A stretch of 27,434 nucleotides of DNA from Treponema sp. (GTDB lineage: Bacteria > Spirochaetota > Spirochaetia > Treponematales > Rectinemataceae), in NCBI GenBank assembly GCA_017849315.1, contig JAFIHQ010000149.1, forward strand, positions 1 to 27,434, in the 5' to 3' direction. Position 1 is the stretch's first letter. Every line of letters begins with the position of its first letter. Of this stretch, positions 16,174 through 23,950 are shown one piece after another. Made by a program: the position numbers and the translations under genes. The notes under the pieces were generated by a model, which saw nothing but the letters and a program-made list of their open reading frames with translations, did not search any database and had not been told where the DNA came from.

Positions 16174-17209
16174 CATCAAAACGTTTATTCAAGACTTCGG
16201 CTGGCCCAGAATCATAATCTTTATTTTTTTGATTGTGCTGTTCATTCTGGCACCGATTGTAGGCGTACGGCTGGACGCCTCCGTTTCCGATGTGCTGAAC
16301 CGATTTGGTCAGTACGCGATTTTGGTGTTGGCGCTCGTCCCAATGATCCAGGCTGGCTGTGGACTGAACTTTGGTCTGGCCCTTGGCATGATAGCTGGTT
16401 TGCTCGGTTCGACTCTGTCCATGCAGCTTGAGTTGCGTGGATTCATTGGATTTTTTGGGGCAATGGCCTTGGCGCTGCCCTTCTCGGTGCTCTTTGGTTG
16501 GGTCTATGGCATGCTGCTCAACAGAGTTCGAGGCGAGGAAATGACCATCGGGATGTACGTTGGTTTTTCCATGGTCATGATCATGTGCATCATGTGGTTG
16601 GTTCTGCCTTACAACAATCCACAGATGGTGTGGGGGTTTGCAGGTAAAGGCTTGAGAACGACAATCTCTACGGAGGGTTACTGGCTCAAGATACTGAACG
16701 ACTTCCTTGCCATAAAGATAGGCGCATTTTTTGTGTTCCCGACTGGCCTTGTGCTCTTTGTGGCGCTGTGCTGCTACCTTGTCTGGCTTTTTATGCGGAG
16801 CAAGACCGGCACTGCTATGACGGCTGTCGGATCCAACCCCGATTTTGCGCGCGCTTCCGGCGTCAATGCCGACAAGATGCGGCTCATTTCTACAATCATG
16901 TCGACATTCCTCGGGGCAGTGGGCATTATCGTTTACGAGCAAAGTTTTGGTTTTATTCAGCTTTACACCGCGCCGAACGCGATGGTGTTCCCTGCAATTG
17001 CGGCCATCCTGATCGGTGGTGCGAGCGTCAACAAGGCCAGTATGGCCAACGTGATTATTGGAACGTTGCTCTTCCAGGGCTTGCTAACTATGACACCGTC
17101 CGTTATCAACTCGATTTTGCAGACAGATATGTCGGAAGTAATCCGAATGATCGTTTCTAACGGAATTATTCTCTATGCGCTCACGCGCAAGACGAAGGTG
17201 ACAAAATGA
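16166..17209 (+). CDS. ABC importer permease 1 (BPD_transp_2 type)
   Basis: The 347-residue protein is a multi-pass permease of the type used by branched-chain amino acid, ribose and nucleoside importers. It has about eight to ten hydrophobic segments and a cytoplasmic loop, RSKTGTAMTAVGSNPDFARASGV-like, which contacts the ATPase in this family. GAGGAGGT (16153-16160) precedes the ATG at 16166, so the longer frame from 16079 is not used. It overlaps the ATPase stop by 8 bases and its own stop overlaps the next start as ATGA. It should form a heterodimer with permease 2. Confidence 0.92.
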   Translation: MRDIKTFIQDFGWPRIIIFIFLIVLFILAPIVGVRLDASVSDVLNRFGQYAILVLALVPMIQAGCGLNFGLALGMIAGLLGSTLSMQLELRGFIGFFGAMALALPFSVLFGWVYGMLLNRVRGEEMTIGMYVGFSMVMIMCIMWLVLPYNNPQMVWGFAGKGLRTTISTEGYWLKILNDFLAIKIGAFFVFPTGLVLFVALCCYLVWLFMRSKTGTAMTAVGSNPDFARASGVNADKMRLISTIMSTFLGAVGIIVYEQSFGFIQLYTAPNAMVFPAIAAILIGGASVNKASMANVIIGTLLFQGLLTMTPSVINSILQTDMSEVIRMIVSNGIILYALTRKTKVTK

Positions 17210-18351
17210 GCGCAAAAAAAAATATCGGTAAGTTCTTCTCTGATTATGCAGTCGTTATAATTTTTGTCCTCCTGACGGTTTTCTCGATCAAGCCTTCTGG
17301 TTTGTCGATAACCTATATTGTGCAAGAGATTGTTACCCGTCTGGGAAGAAATTCATTCCTGGTCTTGGCCTTGCTCTTGCCGATTTACGCAGGAATGGGC
17401 ATCAACTTTGCCATGACACTTGGCGCAATGGCGGGGCAGATTGGGCTCATCTTTGCAATCGACTGGGGCATTGCAGGATGGCAGGGCTTAGTCGTGGCAA
17501 TGCTGGTTGGTTTGCCGATATCGCTGTTGCTGGGCTGGGTTTGCGGCGAAATCATGAACAAGGCAAAAGGCAGAGAGATGGTCACCGGCTATATCCTGGC
17601 CTTCTTTATTAGCGGTGTGTATCAATTCTTCATCTTGTACGTAATGGGTTCCGTGATTCCCATGCACAATTCTTCTATAACGCTGTCGCGGGGCTACGGT
17701 GTGAGAAACACGCTCAACCTGGAGTCAGTACGACAATCGCTGGACAACATTGTGCTGTTGAAAGTCGGGCCGTTCTCGGTGCCGCTCATTACGTTCGTCG
17801 TAATCGCAGTTTTGTGTGTGTTCATCGTCTGGTTCAAGAAGACGAAATTAGGTCAAGACATGCGGGCAGTCGGCCAGGATATGGCTGTGGCCGAGGCTGC
17901 AGGTATCCCTGTGGAGCGGACTCGAATTGTCGCCATTCTGATTTCGACAGTGCTGGCATGTGCCGGGCAGATCATCTTCCTGCAGAATATGGGCAATATG
18001 GCGACGTACAATGCGCACGATCAGACGAGCTTCTTTGCCGCTGCGGCAATTCTTGTAGGTGGAGCCTCGGTAACGCACGCGAGTATTCCGAACGTCTTCA
18101 TCGGCGTCATACTCTTGCACGCCATGTACATTGTATCGCCGCTCGCCGGCCAGAACCTGTTCGGCTCGGCCATGATAGGCGAATATTTCCGGCAGTTTAT
18201 TGGCTACGGCGTCATAGCGATCTCGCTCGTGCTGTATGCCTGGAAAGCCAAGAAAGCCGCCGACGCTGCCCGAATGGGCTTGCGTCAGGGGGTTGGTCCG
18301 GACACGAAGACCCTGCCGACCGACAGTGCTGCGACAGGAGGAAGTAAATGA
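17206..18351 (+). CDS. ABC importer permease 2 (BPD_transp_2 type)
   Basis: This 381-residue permease is similar in layout to permease 1: repeated hydrophobic segments and the ATPase-contact loop KTKLGQDMRAVGQDMAVAEA with the conserved EAAGIP-type turn. A C-terminal cytoplasmic tail (AWKAKKAADAARMG and beyond) is longer than usual. The ATG overlaps the upstream stop (ATGA, 17206-17209), with AAGGTG as ribosome binding site. The stop again overlaps the next gene as ATGA, so all four distal genes are translationally coupled. Confidence 0.92.
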   Translation: MSAKKNIGKFFSDYAVVIIFVLLTVFSIKPSGLSITYIVQEIVTRLGRNSFLVLALLLPIYAGMGINFAMTLGAMAGQIGLIFAIDWGIAGWQGLVVAMLVGLPISLLLGWVCGEIMNKAKGREMVTGYILAFFISGVYQFFILYVMGSVIPMHNSSITLSRGYGVRNTLNLESVRQSLDNIVLLKVGPFSVPLITFVVIAVLCVFIVWFKKTKLGQDMRAVGQDMAVAEAAGIPVERTRIVAILISTVLACAGQIIFLQNMGNMATYNAHDQTSFFAAAAILVGGASVTHASIPNVFIGVILLHAMYIVSPLAGQNLFGSAMIGEYFRQFIGYGVIAISLVLYAWKAKKAADAARMGLRQGVGPDTKTLPTDSAATGGSK

Positions 18352-18935
18352 AATCCGGCAGCAATAACAAGAATCCAACAACGAATACGACCACGAATGC
18401 GACGAGCTCTGAAGCAACAAGGCCAATACCCAACAAAAAACGGCAGCTTATAGCTCGTCTTATTCTCCTGGTTATCTATGTGGGGCTGGGTGCCATAATG
18501 ATTTTTACTGGCAAGCAGCACACAATTTTGATTGACAATAAAGATGTGGAAGGAACGTCGTACACAGCTATCGACGGTATGTCGGTTCAGATCGACAATC
18601 TCGAGTCGTCGGAATATTATGCTGGCGACCGAGACAAGGCTGTTGTTAAGGGACAAAACCACAAGATCAAGATTGAGATTTTCGACCCGGAGCAGAAGAT
18701 CGAGAAAGAGATAAGCATACCGTTTGGTCAGAGCATGGTCCTGCTTTCTGTTCCGAAATTGGTCAATGGCGTTGAACCATACATGGAACCATTCACAGTT
18801 CAGGAAGAGAACGCTTCAGATCAGGCGCAAGACCAAGGGACGCCAAACGGCGGAATGCAATTTGGCGGAACGAATCCTGAGGCGGGTGTGCCTGTAGGCG
18901 GTGTGGAAGCGCTGGTTCCGGCTGTTGGACCGTAG
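18348..18935 (+). CDS. Small single-pass membrane protein of the DUF3798 ABC operon
   Basis: The 195-residue protein begins with an Asn/Thr-rich cytoplasmic stretch, has one membrane segment (about 33-55, LIARLILLVIYVGLGAIMIF), then a roughly 90-residue extracytoplasmic domain beginning KQHTILIDNKDVEGTSY and a Gly/Pro-rich, probably unstructured tail. I recognise no characterised family; proteins of this layout seem to accompany DUF3798 transporters, perhaps as DUF6672, which I cannot confirm. AGGAGGAAG precedes the ATG, which overlaps the permease stop. Tight coupling suggests an accessory subunit of the transporter. Confidence 0.8.
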   Translation: MKSGSNNKNPTTNTTTNATSSEATRPIPNKKRQLIARLILLVIYVGLGAIMIFTGKQHTILIDNKDVEGTSYTAIDGMSVQIDNLESSEYYAGDRDKAVVKGQNHKIKIEIFDPEQKIEKEISIPFGQSMVLLSVPKLVNGVEPYMEPFTVQEENASDQAQDQGTPNGGMQFGGTNPEAGVPVGGVEALVPAVGP

Positions 18936-19241
18936 CAGTTGAGCAACTAAAGTACTTGCAAGGTGTAAGCCGAACTCCTGGCATGTTTTGCATAACAGGC
19001 TAGACATCAGGCGACAGGACGAGACAATCGCAGCCCACGCCGTGAACTTACTGGGCTTCACAACAAAGAGATTCTCGCGATCGGGAATGATCCCGCTCAT
19101 ATAGTAGGGAAAGCTGCAGTTGGCGTAACTGATGTGTGGTCCGAGTTTAAAAAGAATGATCCCGGTCTTTTAGCCAAATTGGCGTTGCTGGTGGCGCTTG
19201 GTTGCCGCCAGCACAACGCCTACAAGGCAATATTGAGCGAT
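18935..19241 (+). pseudogene. Decayed coding remnant with two apparent frameshifts
   Basis: This gap holds coding-like sequence in three successive plus frames. From 18935 one frame reads EQLKYLQGVSRTPGMFCITG and then meets TAG. A second, from about 19000, reads LDIRRQDETIAAHAVNLLG. A third, from about 19056, reads LHNKEILAIGNDPAHIVGKA, continues through VTDVWSEFKKNDPGLLAKLA and runs into the convergent gene. Joined, these make one continuous protein-like stretch of about 95 residues if two single bases were lost. The N-terminus and probably the C-terminus are missing. I do not recognise the family. The alternative is chance open frames, but the residue composition looks genuine. Confidence 0.45.
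19181..19220. other. Long imperfect hairpin
   Basis: GGCGTTG and CTGGTGGC (19181-19195) pair with GCCGCCAG and CAACGCC (19204-19220), with only a CA bulge and an 8-base loop. It sits 22 bases beyond the stop of the minus-strand RidA-PatB gene. There is no U tract on either side, so it is not a canonical terminator; it could stabilise the transcript end. Confidence 0.5.
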
Positions 19242-20846
19242 TTACCTGCTTCCTTTGCGATGGTTGACCGCTGCGGCCAGGCGCTCAACTGCGTCCACAA
19301 CCTTGTGAGTCGGGCAGGCGAGGTTCATGCGCTCGAAGCCAGTGCCCTCTTCGCCGAAAATATAGCCCTCATCGAAGAAAAGCTCGGCTTCCTCATGCAG
19401 GAACTTCTCGAGCTCATCCTTGTCCATGCCGAGCGCCCTAAAGTCCATCCACTGCAGATAAGTCCCTTCCATGTCGAAAACCTTGACCTCGGGCACTTTC
19501 TTTTCAATGTAGAACTTGAGCACTTGGTGGTTGTGCTCGACAAGGGAGAGTAGCTGCTCAAGCCAGGGCTCGCATTCGGTATAACCAATCTCGCAGGCTT
19601 TGTAGCCAAGTATGCCCAGTCCAGAAAAGCCTTCCGACTCTTGTATGGCCGTGAATTTGCCCCTCAAGGACGGGTTTGGGATGATTATGTTGGATGTCTG
19701 CATACCCGCCAAGTTGAAGGTCTTGCTCGGCGCTGTGCAGACAATCATGTTGTCCGCGAGCTCTTCAGAGAGTGTTGCAAACACAGTGTGGTGGTATCCA
19801 GGCATGACGAGATCGAAATGGATTTCGTCCGAGATGATAAGGACCTTATGTGCAAGGCAGATCTGGCCCACCCGCTCTAGCTCGTCTTTGGTCCACACCC
19901 GGCCGACAGGATTGTGCGGCGAGCAGAAGAGCAAAATCTTGTTCTTGGGATCGCTCGCCTGGCGCTCCAAATCCTCAAAATCGATCGTGTAACGCTCGCC
20001 GTCAAATTTGAGCGGATTCCGCACAATGGTTCTGGCATTGGCTTCGATCGCTTTATAGAAAGGATAGTAGACCGGCGTTTGCACAATAACCCCATCGCCA
20101 GGCTCGCTAAAGGCTTTTGTGGCGGCAAAAAAAGCACTGACGACGCCCTGCGAGCCGCAGATCCACTCAGGTTTTATGGTCCAGTCATGACGCCGCTGCA
20201 TCCAGTCACATACAGCCTTGAGATACTCAGGCGTAGGCTGGGTATAGCCAAGCACCGCCGTATCCAGGAAGTCTTTGAGCCCTTGGACTATTTCTGGTGG
20301 GTTTTTGAGCTCCATGTCAGCCACCGAGAAGGGAATGACGTCCGTGCTAACATCGGGCTTTATCTGCAGCATCTGCTCCCATTTGATGGAGCCCAGGCCG
20401 CGCCTGTTGGGGGCTGTTTTAAAGTCGTAGACAAACGCGGGTTTTGCACTGCGACGTTCGTCTACAATGGCGATCGCCTCAATTTCTACCATGGCGTCCT
20501 TCGGTAGACGCGCAACTTGTACCGTGGCGCGGGCTGGGCATGGTTCGGGGAAGAGCTTGGCATAGGTGGCGTTCATCGCCGCAAAATCGTTCATGTCTTG
20601 CAGGAAGACCGTCGTCTTGACCACATTTGCAAGCGACGAGCCCGCTGCTTCCAGAATGGCTTTGATGTTCAGAATGCACTGCTCAGTCTGGGCTTCTATT
20701 CCTTTTGCGAGTTCACCGGTCTTTGGATCGATAGGGGTCTGGCCGGAAACATAGACTGTCTTTGGGGCACTTGCCGTTATGGCTTGTGAATAAGGACCGA
20801 GCGCCTTGGGCGCATTTTCGGTTGCATTGGCTTGTCGTGTACTCAT
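19242..20846 (-). CDS. RidA imine deaminase fused to PatB/MalY-type PLP C-S lyase
   Basis: One 534-residue frame joins two complete enzymes. Residues 1-128 are RidA (YjgF/UK114 family): Tyr 19 in GPYSQA, Arg 106 in PARATVQVARLPKDA and EIEAIA (121-126) are the active-site residues used to hydrolyse 2-aminoacrylate and related imines. After a short linker, residues 139-534 are a class I/II aminotransferase-fold C-S lyase of the PatB/MalY/cystalysin type: NRRGLGSIKWEQM at its start, HNPVGR (311-316), ISDEIHFD (338-345), the PLP Lys 375 in APSKTFNLAG and Arg 506 near the end. Such lyases split cysteine or cystathionine, releasing 2-aminoacrylate, so the fusion joins producer and remover. The ATG at 20846 has no ribosome binding site; see the promoter entry. 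Confidence 0.93.
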   Translation of the reverse strand: MSTRQANATENAPKALGPYSQAITASAPKTVYVSGQTPIDPKTGELAKGIEAQTEQCILNIKAILEAAGSSLANVVKTTVFLQDMNDFAAMNATYAKLFPEPCPARATVQVARLPKDAMVEIEAIAIVDERRSAKPAFVYDFKTAPNRRGLGSIKWEQMLQIKPDVSTDVIPFSVADMELKNPPEIVQGLKDFLDTAVLGYTQPTPEYLKAVCDWMQRRHDWTIKPEWICGSQGVVSAFFAATKAFSEPGDGVIVQTPVYYPFYKAIEANARTIVRNPLKFDGERYTIDFEDLERQASDPKNKILLFCSPHNPVGRVWTKDELERVGQICLAHKVLIISDEIHFDLVMPGYHHTVFATLSEELADNMIVCTAPSKTFNLAGMQTSNIIIPNPSLRGKFTAIQESEGFSGLGILGYKACEIGYTECEPWLEQLLSLVEHNHQVLKFYIEKKVPEVKVFDMEGTYLQWMDFRALGMDKDELEKFLHEEAELFFDEGYIFGEEGTGFERMNLACPTHKVVDAVERLAAAVNHRKGSR

Positions 20847-20852
20847 GCGGCC

Positions 20853-20881
20853 ATTATACGCCGCTTGCCATCTGACTGCAA
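20853..20881 (-). promoter_or_regulatory. Promoter of the RidA-PatB gene, predicting a leaderless mRNA
   Basis: On the minus strand TTGCAG (20881-20876), a 17-base spacer and a perfect TATAAT (20858-20853) precede the ATG by only six bases. A transcript starting the usual six to seven bases after the -10 box would begin at or next to the A of the ATG, matching the absence of a ribosome binding site. Confidence 0.55.
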
Positions 20882-20963
20882 TTTCTGTTGCAGGTTCTTA
20901 TGCTACTTCGACGGCAACTTCGTTGGCAACAGGAGATGATGCGCTCGCGGTATCCTAAGTGGC

Positions 20964-20993
20964 TTGAAGACGGGCTCTCTTTATTGATACTAT
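20964..20993 (+). promoter_or_regulatory. Candidate leuS promoter
   Basis: TTGAAG (20964-20969) and TACTAT (20988-20993) are separated by 18 bases, leaving a leader of about 55 bases before leuS. No T-box features are visible in the leader. Confidence 0.35.
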
Positions 20994-21054
20994 CATTCAA
21001 ACCATAAACGCAGCTAAAACGCTCATGGCCTTTTAGACGAAGCTTGGAGTTGTT

Positions 21055-23604
21055 ATGGCAAAATATCCGTTTCAGAGTATCGAAAAAAAGTGGCAAAAGC
21101 GATGGGAAGACGAGCAGACCTTTAAGGCGACCGAAGATCCTTCCTTTCCCAAAGAGAAGCGCCGCTACATCCTCGACATGTTTCCATACCCGTCCGGCGC
21201 AGGCCTGCACGTAGGCCATCCGGAAGGCTACACCGCTACCGATATTTACTGCCGATACCTGCGGATGCGCGGCTACAACGTGCTACACCCAATGGGTTTC
21301 GATGCTTTTGGTTTGCCTGCCGAAAACTATGCCATTCAAACCGGAACCCATCCGCGCGTGACCACCGAGGCCAATATCAACCGCTTCCGCTCGCAGATAA
21401 AATCACTCGGCTTCTCCTACGATTGGTCCAGGGAAATATCGACCTGCGACCCTGACTACTATAAATGGACCCAATGGATTTTCCTTCAGCTCTATAAAAA
21501 AGGGCTCGCATACGAAGCAGAAATGCCCATCAACTGGTGCCCTTCCTGCAAGACGGGCCTTGCCAACGAGGAAGTCAAGGACGGGCTTTGCGACCGCTGC
21601 CACACCAAAGTGACGCGCAAACGCATCCGCCAGTGGGTGCTCAAGATAACCGATTACGCCGACAGGCTTCTTGACGGACTCGACGATCTGGATTGGCCAG
21701 AGCCGGTCAAACTGATGCAGCGCAACTGGATTGGCAAGTCCGAAGGCGCTTCGGTAATTTTCCCTATCGATGGGCACACCGAAACACTCGAGATATACAC
21801 CACGAGGCCAGACACGCTTTTTGGTGCCACCTACATGGTTCTTGCGCCGGAACATCCGCTCGTCGACACAATCACGACGCCTGAACAACGGGAAAAGGTG
21901 CAGAATTACGTGGAAGAAGCCGCCCGCAAGAGTGACCTTGAGCGCACAGACCTTGCTAAGGACAAAACTGGCGTCTTTACGGGCGCGTACGCGATAAACC
22001 CAGTGAATGGGCGCAAGATTCCGATCTGGATTTCTGACTATGTCCTTATTTCGTATGGAACTGGCGCAATAATGGCCGTTCCTGCTCACGACGAGCGCGA
22101 CTGGGACTTTGCAAGGAAATTTGGCCTGCCCATCGTACAGGTCGTTGCTGAAAAAGGCGCGGCCGGACCTTTTGACAAGGAGCCCGACCATTGCATGGCC
22201 GCAGACGGTGTCACGGTCAACTCCGGGGAGTTCTCAGGGCTACCGACCGCCGAAGCCAAGGAAAAAATCACCGCCTGGCTCGAAGCTAAGGGGATTGGCA
22301 AAAAGGCTACAAACTACAAGCTGCGCGATTGGCTTTTTAGCCGCCAGCGCTACTGGGGCGAGCCCATCCCGCTTGTGCACTGCGACAAGTGCGGCATCGT
22401 GCCGGTGCCCGAAGATCAGTTGCCTCTCTTATTGCCCGAAGTGAAGAGCTACGCGCCGTCTGGCACGGGCGAATCTCCGCTTGCGACCATACCCGAGTGG
22501 GTAAACACCACCTGCCCGAAGTGCGGCGGCCCGGCCAAGCGCGAAACCAATACCATGCCCCAATGGGCGGGCTCGTGCTGGTATTATCTGCGCTATCTCG
22601 ATCCACATAACGACAAGGCGCTCGCCGACCGTTCCAAAATCGATTACTGGATGCCCGTCAATCTCTATGTTGGCGGGGCGGAACACGCGGTTTTGCACCT
22701 TTTGTATTCGCGGTTCTGGCACAAGGTCCTGTACGACATCGGCGTGGTCAATACGGAAGAGCCCTTCATGCGGCTCATCAATCAGGGCATGATTCTGGGC
22801 GAGGACAATCAGAAGATGTCCAAGAGCCGCGGCAATGTGGTCAATCCGGACGACATTGTAGCGGAATATGGCGCCGATTCCATGCGTGTCTACGAGATGT
22901 TCATGGGGCCCTTGGAGGTGTCCAAGCCGTGGTCGACTGCGGGGCTCGTCGGTGTGAGCCGATTTTTGGAGCGGGCTTGGGCTGTGTCGGAAAAGCCGCT
23001 TGTCCAGGACCATCGGGGCGGGTTGGATGAGCAGGGCCCGCAGAATAAGCAGGGGGAGCGAAATGAGCAGGGCGGGCAGGCTGGGCAGGGCGGGCCACGT
23101 GTGAAGGATGAGGTGGTTGGACAGGGCGAGGTGCCCCTCGAACTCAAAAAGCTCCTGCACAAGACGATAAAGAAAGTGACGCATGACACCGATACGCTCA
23201 ATTTCAACACGGCGATTTCTCAGATGATGATCTACTTGGGCGAGATTGCGAAGCTGCCAGCCTTGCCGCGCTCCCTGTGGGAGCCATTTGTACAGATTCT
23301 GTCGCCCTACGCGCCGCATCTCTGTGAGGAATTTTGGGAAAAACTGGGGCACACCGAGAGTATTTCCAAAAGTAAGTGGCCGGAATACGACGAGGCACTG
23401 ACGCAGGACGACGAAAAAGAGATTGTGGTCCAGGTCAACGGCAAGGTGCGCGAGCGCTTTACGACAGCGGCGGGGACGGACCAGGAGACGCTGAAAGCCA
23501 AGGCTTTTGAACTGCCGAAGGTTCAGGAATGGACTGAGGGCAAGAGCGTTGTAAAGGTGATTGTGGTGCCGGACAAGCTGGTGAATATCGTCGTCAAGGC
23601 ATAA
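21055..23604 (+). CDS. leuS: Leucyl-tRNA synthetase
   Basis: The 849-residue class I synthetase charges tRNA-Leu. Visible are the HIGH-type motif HVGH (52-55) within FPYPSGAGLHVGHPEGY, a zinc knuckle (WCPSCKTGLAN, then LCDRCHTK), the CP1 editing domain with TRPDTLFGATY and the GTGAIMAVPAHDERDW segment, a second zinc-like cluster (CDKCG, CPKCGG), and KMSKS at 587-591. This is the single-chain bacterial form of normal length. GGAG (21046-21049) precedes the ATG. After the catalytic core, residues about 651-692 form a Gly/Gln/Glu-rich insert between the helical bundle (SRFLERAW) and LKKLLHKTIKKV, not part of the usual family. The stop codon abuts a 14-bp tandem repeat. Confidence 0.98.
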   Translation: MAKYPFQSIEKKWQKRWEDEQTFKATEDPSFPKEKRRYILDMFPYPSGAGLHVGHPEGYTATDIYCRYLRMRGYNVLHPMGFDAFGLPAENYAIQTGTHPRVTTEANINRFRSQIKSLGFSYDWSREISTCDPDYYKWTQWIFLQLYKKGLAYEAEMPINWCPSCKTGLANEEVKDGLCDRCHTKVTRKRIRQWVLKITDYADRLLDGLDDLDWPEPVKLMQRNWIGKSEGASVIFPIDGHTETLEIYTTRPDTLFGATYMVLAPEHPLVDTITTPEQREKVQNYVEEAARKSDLERTDLAKDKTGVFTGAYAINPVNGRKIPIWISDYVLISYGTGAIMAVPAHDERDWDFARKFGLPIVQVVAEKGAAGPFDKEPDHCMAADGVTVNSGEFSGLPTAEAKEKITAWLEAKGIGKKATNYKLRDWLFSRQRYWGEPIPLVHCDKCGIVPVPEDQLPLLLPEVKSYAPSGTGESPLATIPEWVNTTCPKCGGPAKRETNTMPQWAGSCWYYLRYLDPHNDKALADRSKIDYWMPVNLYVGGAEHAVLHLLYSRFWHKVLYDIGVVNTEEPFMRLINQGMILGEDNQKMSKSRGNVVNPDDIVAEYGADSMRVYEMFMGPLEVSKPWSTAGLVGVSRFLERAWAVSEKPLVQDHRGGLDEQGPQNKQGERNEQGGQAGQGGPRVKDEVVGQGEVPLELKKLLHKTIKKVTHDTDTLNFNTAISQMMIYLGEIAKLPALPRSLWEPFVQILSPYAPHLCEEFWEKLGHTESISKSKWPEYDEALTQDDEKEIVVQVNGKVRERFTTAAGTDQETLKAKAFELPKVQEWTEGKSVVKVIVVPDKLVNIVVKA

Positions 23605-23660
23605 TGTGCAAGCAAGGCTGTGCAAGCAAGGCTGTGCAAGCAATGCTGTGCAAGCAAGGC
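23605..23660. repeat. Four tandem copies of a 14-bp unit directly after leuS
   Basis: TGTGCAAGCAAGGC occurs at 23605-23618, 23619-23632, 23633-23646 (one mismatch, AATGC for AAGGC) and 23647-23660. The array begins on the base after the leuS stop codon. The units are too short and have no spacers, so this is a minisatellite and not a CRISPR array. Confidence 0.9.
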
Positions 23661-23950
23661 GCGCCAAAAGGGTGAATGATGCCTGCGGCAAATCGCACCC
23701 TGGGAAGCGCGCCAAATGAGGCAAATTATGCCGAATCTCAAGTTCGGCGCGGAGTTGGCCGATAAATGAAAGCGGCGTCTAAAGAGCTTTGCCCTTTAGG
23801 GGCGCTTAGGAGGTGGGTCCATTGCAGGGCGCGTGCCGGTAGCTGCCGGTGTGCTGTGCGGTGGGCCTTTTCTATTGCTGCTCAGCATGAGCGTGGTTGC
23901 GTGGAGATTGCTGTGGCGGCTGAGGCGACTAAAAAGGGATTAGGCAGCGA
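23661..23950. other. Stretch without a convincing gene
   Basis: After the 14-bp array, GCGCGCCAAA occurs at 23660-23669 and again at 23707-23716. A hairpin, GCCGAA and TTCGGC around a 7-base loop (23730-23748), follows but has no U tract. Two tiny overlapping frames (about 15 and 17 codons) and a 62-codon frame at 23766 show no family resemblance or ribosome binding site support. It lies between the convergent ends of leuS and the Gx-family gene; I see no tRNA or known RNA motif. Confidence 0.5.

Noticed and set aside
16148..16942. 264-codon minus-strand open frame across permease 1
   Set aside because: Composition (His, Gln, Asn rich) reflects reverse reading of membrane-protein codons; the plus-strand permease is certain.
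19134..19553. 139-codon plus-strand open frame overlapping the PatB domain
   Set aside because: Its first 35 or so codons belong to the decayed remnant; the rest is antisense to the lyase domain. It is not an intact gene.
20994..21054. T-box riboswitch before leuS
   Set aside because: The leader is only about 55 bases and shows no T-box consensus or terminator.
23605..23660. Possible CRISPR-like array
   Set aside because: Units are 14 bp and directly abutting with no spacers, and no cas genes are present.
22429..23724. 431-codon minus-strand open frame across leuS
   Set aside because: Antisense to leuS motifs; Leu/Arg/His-rich with no recognisable domain. Its N-terminal part is just the translated 14-bp repeat.
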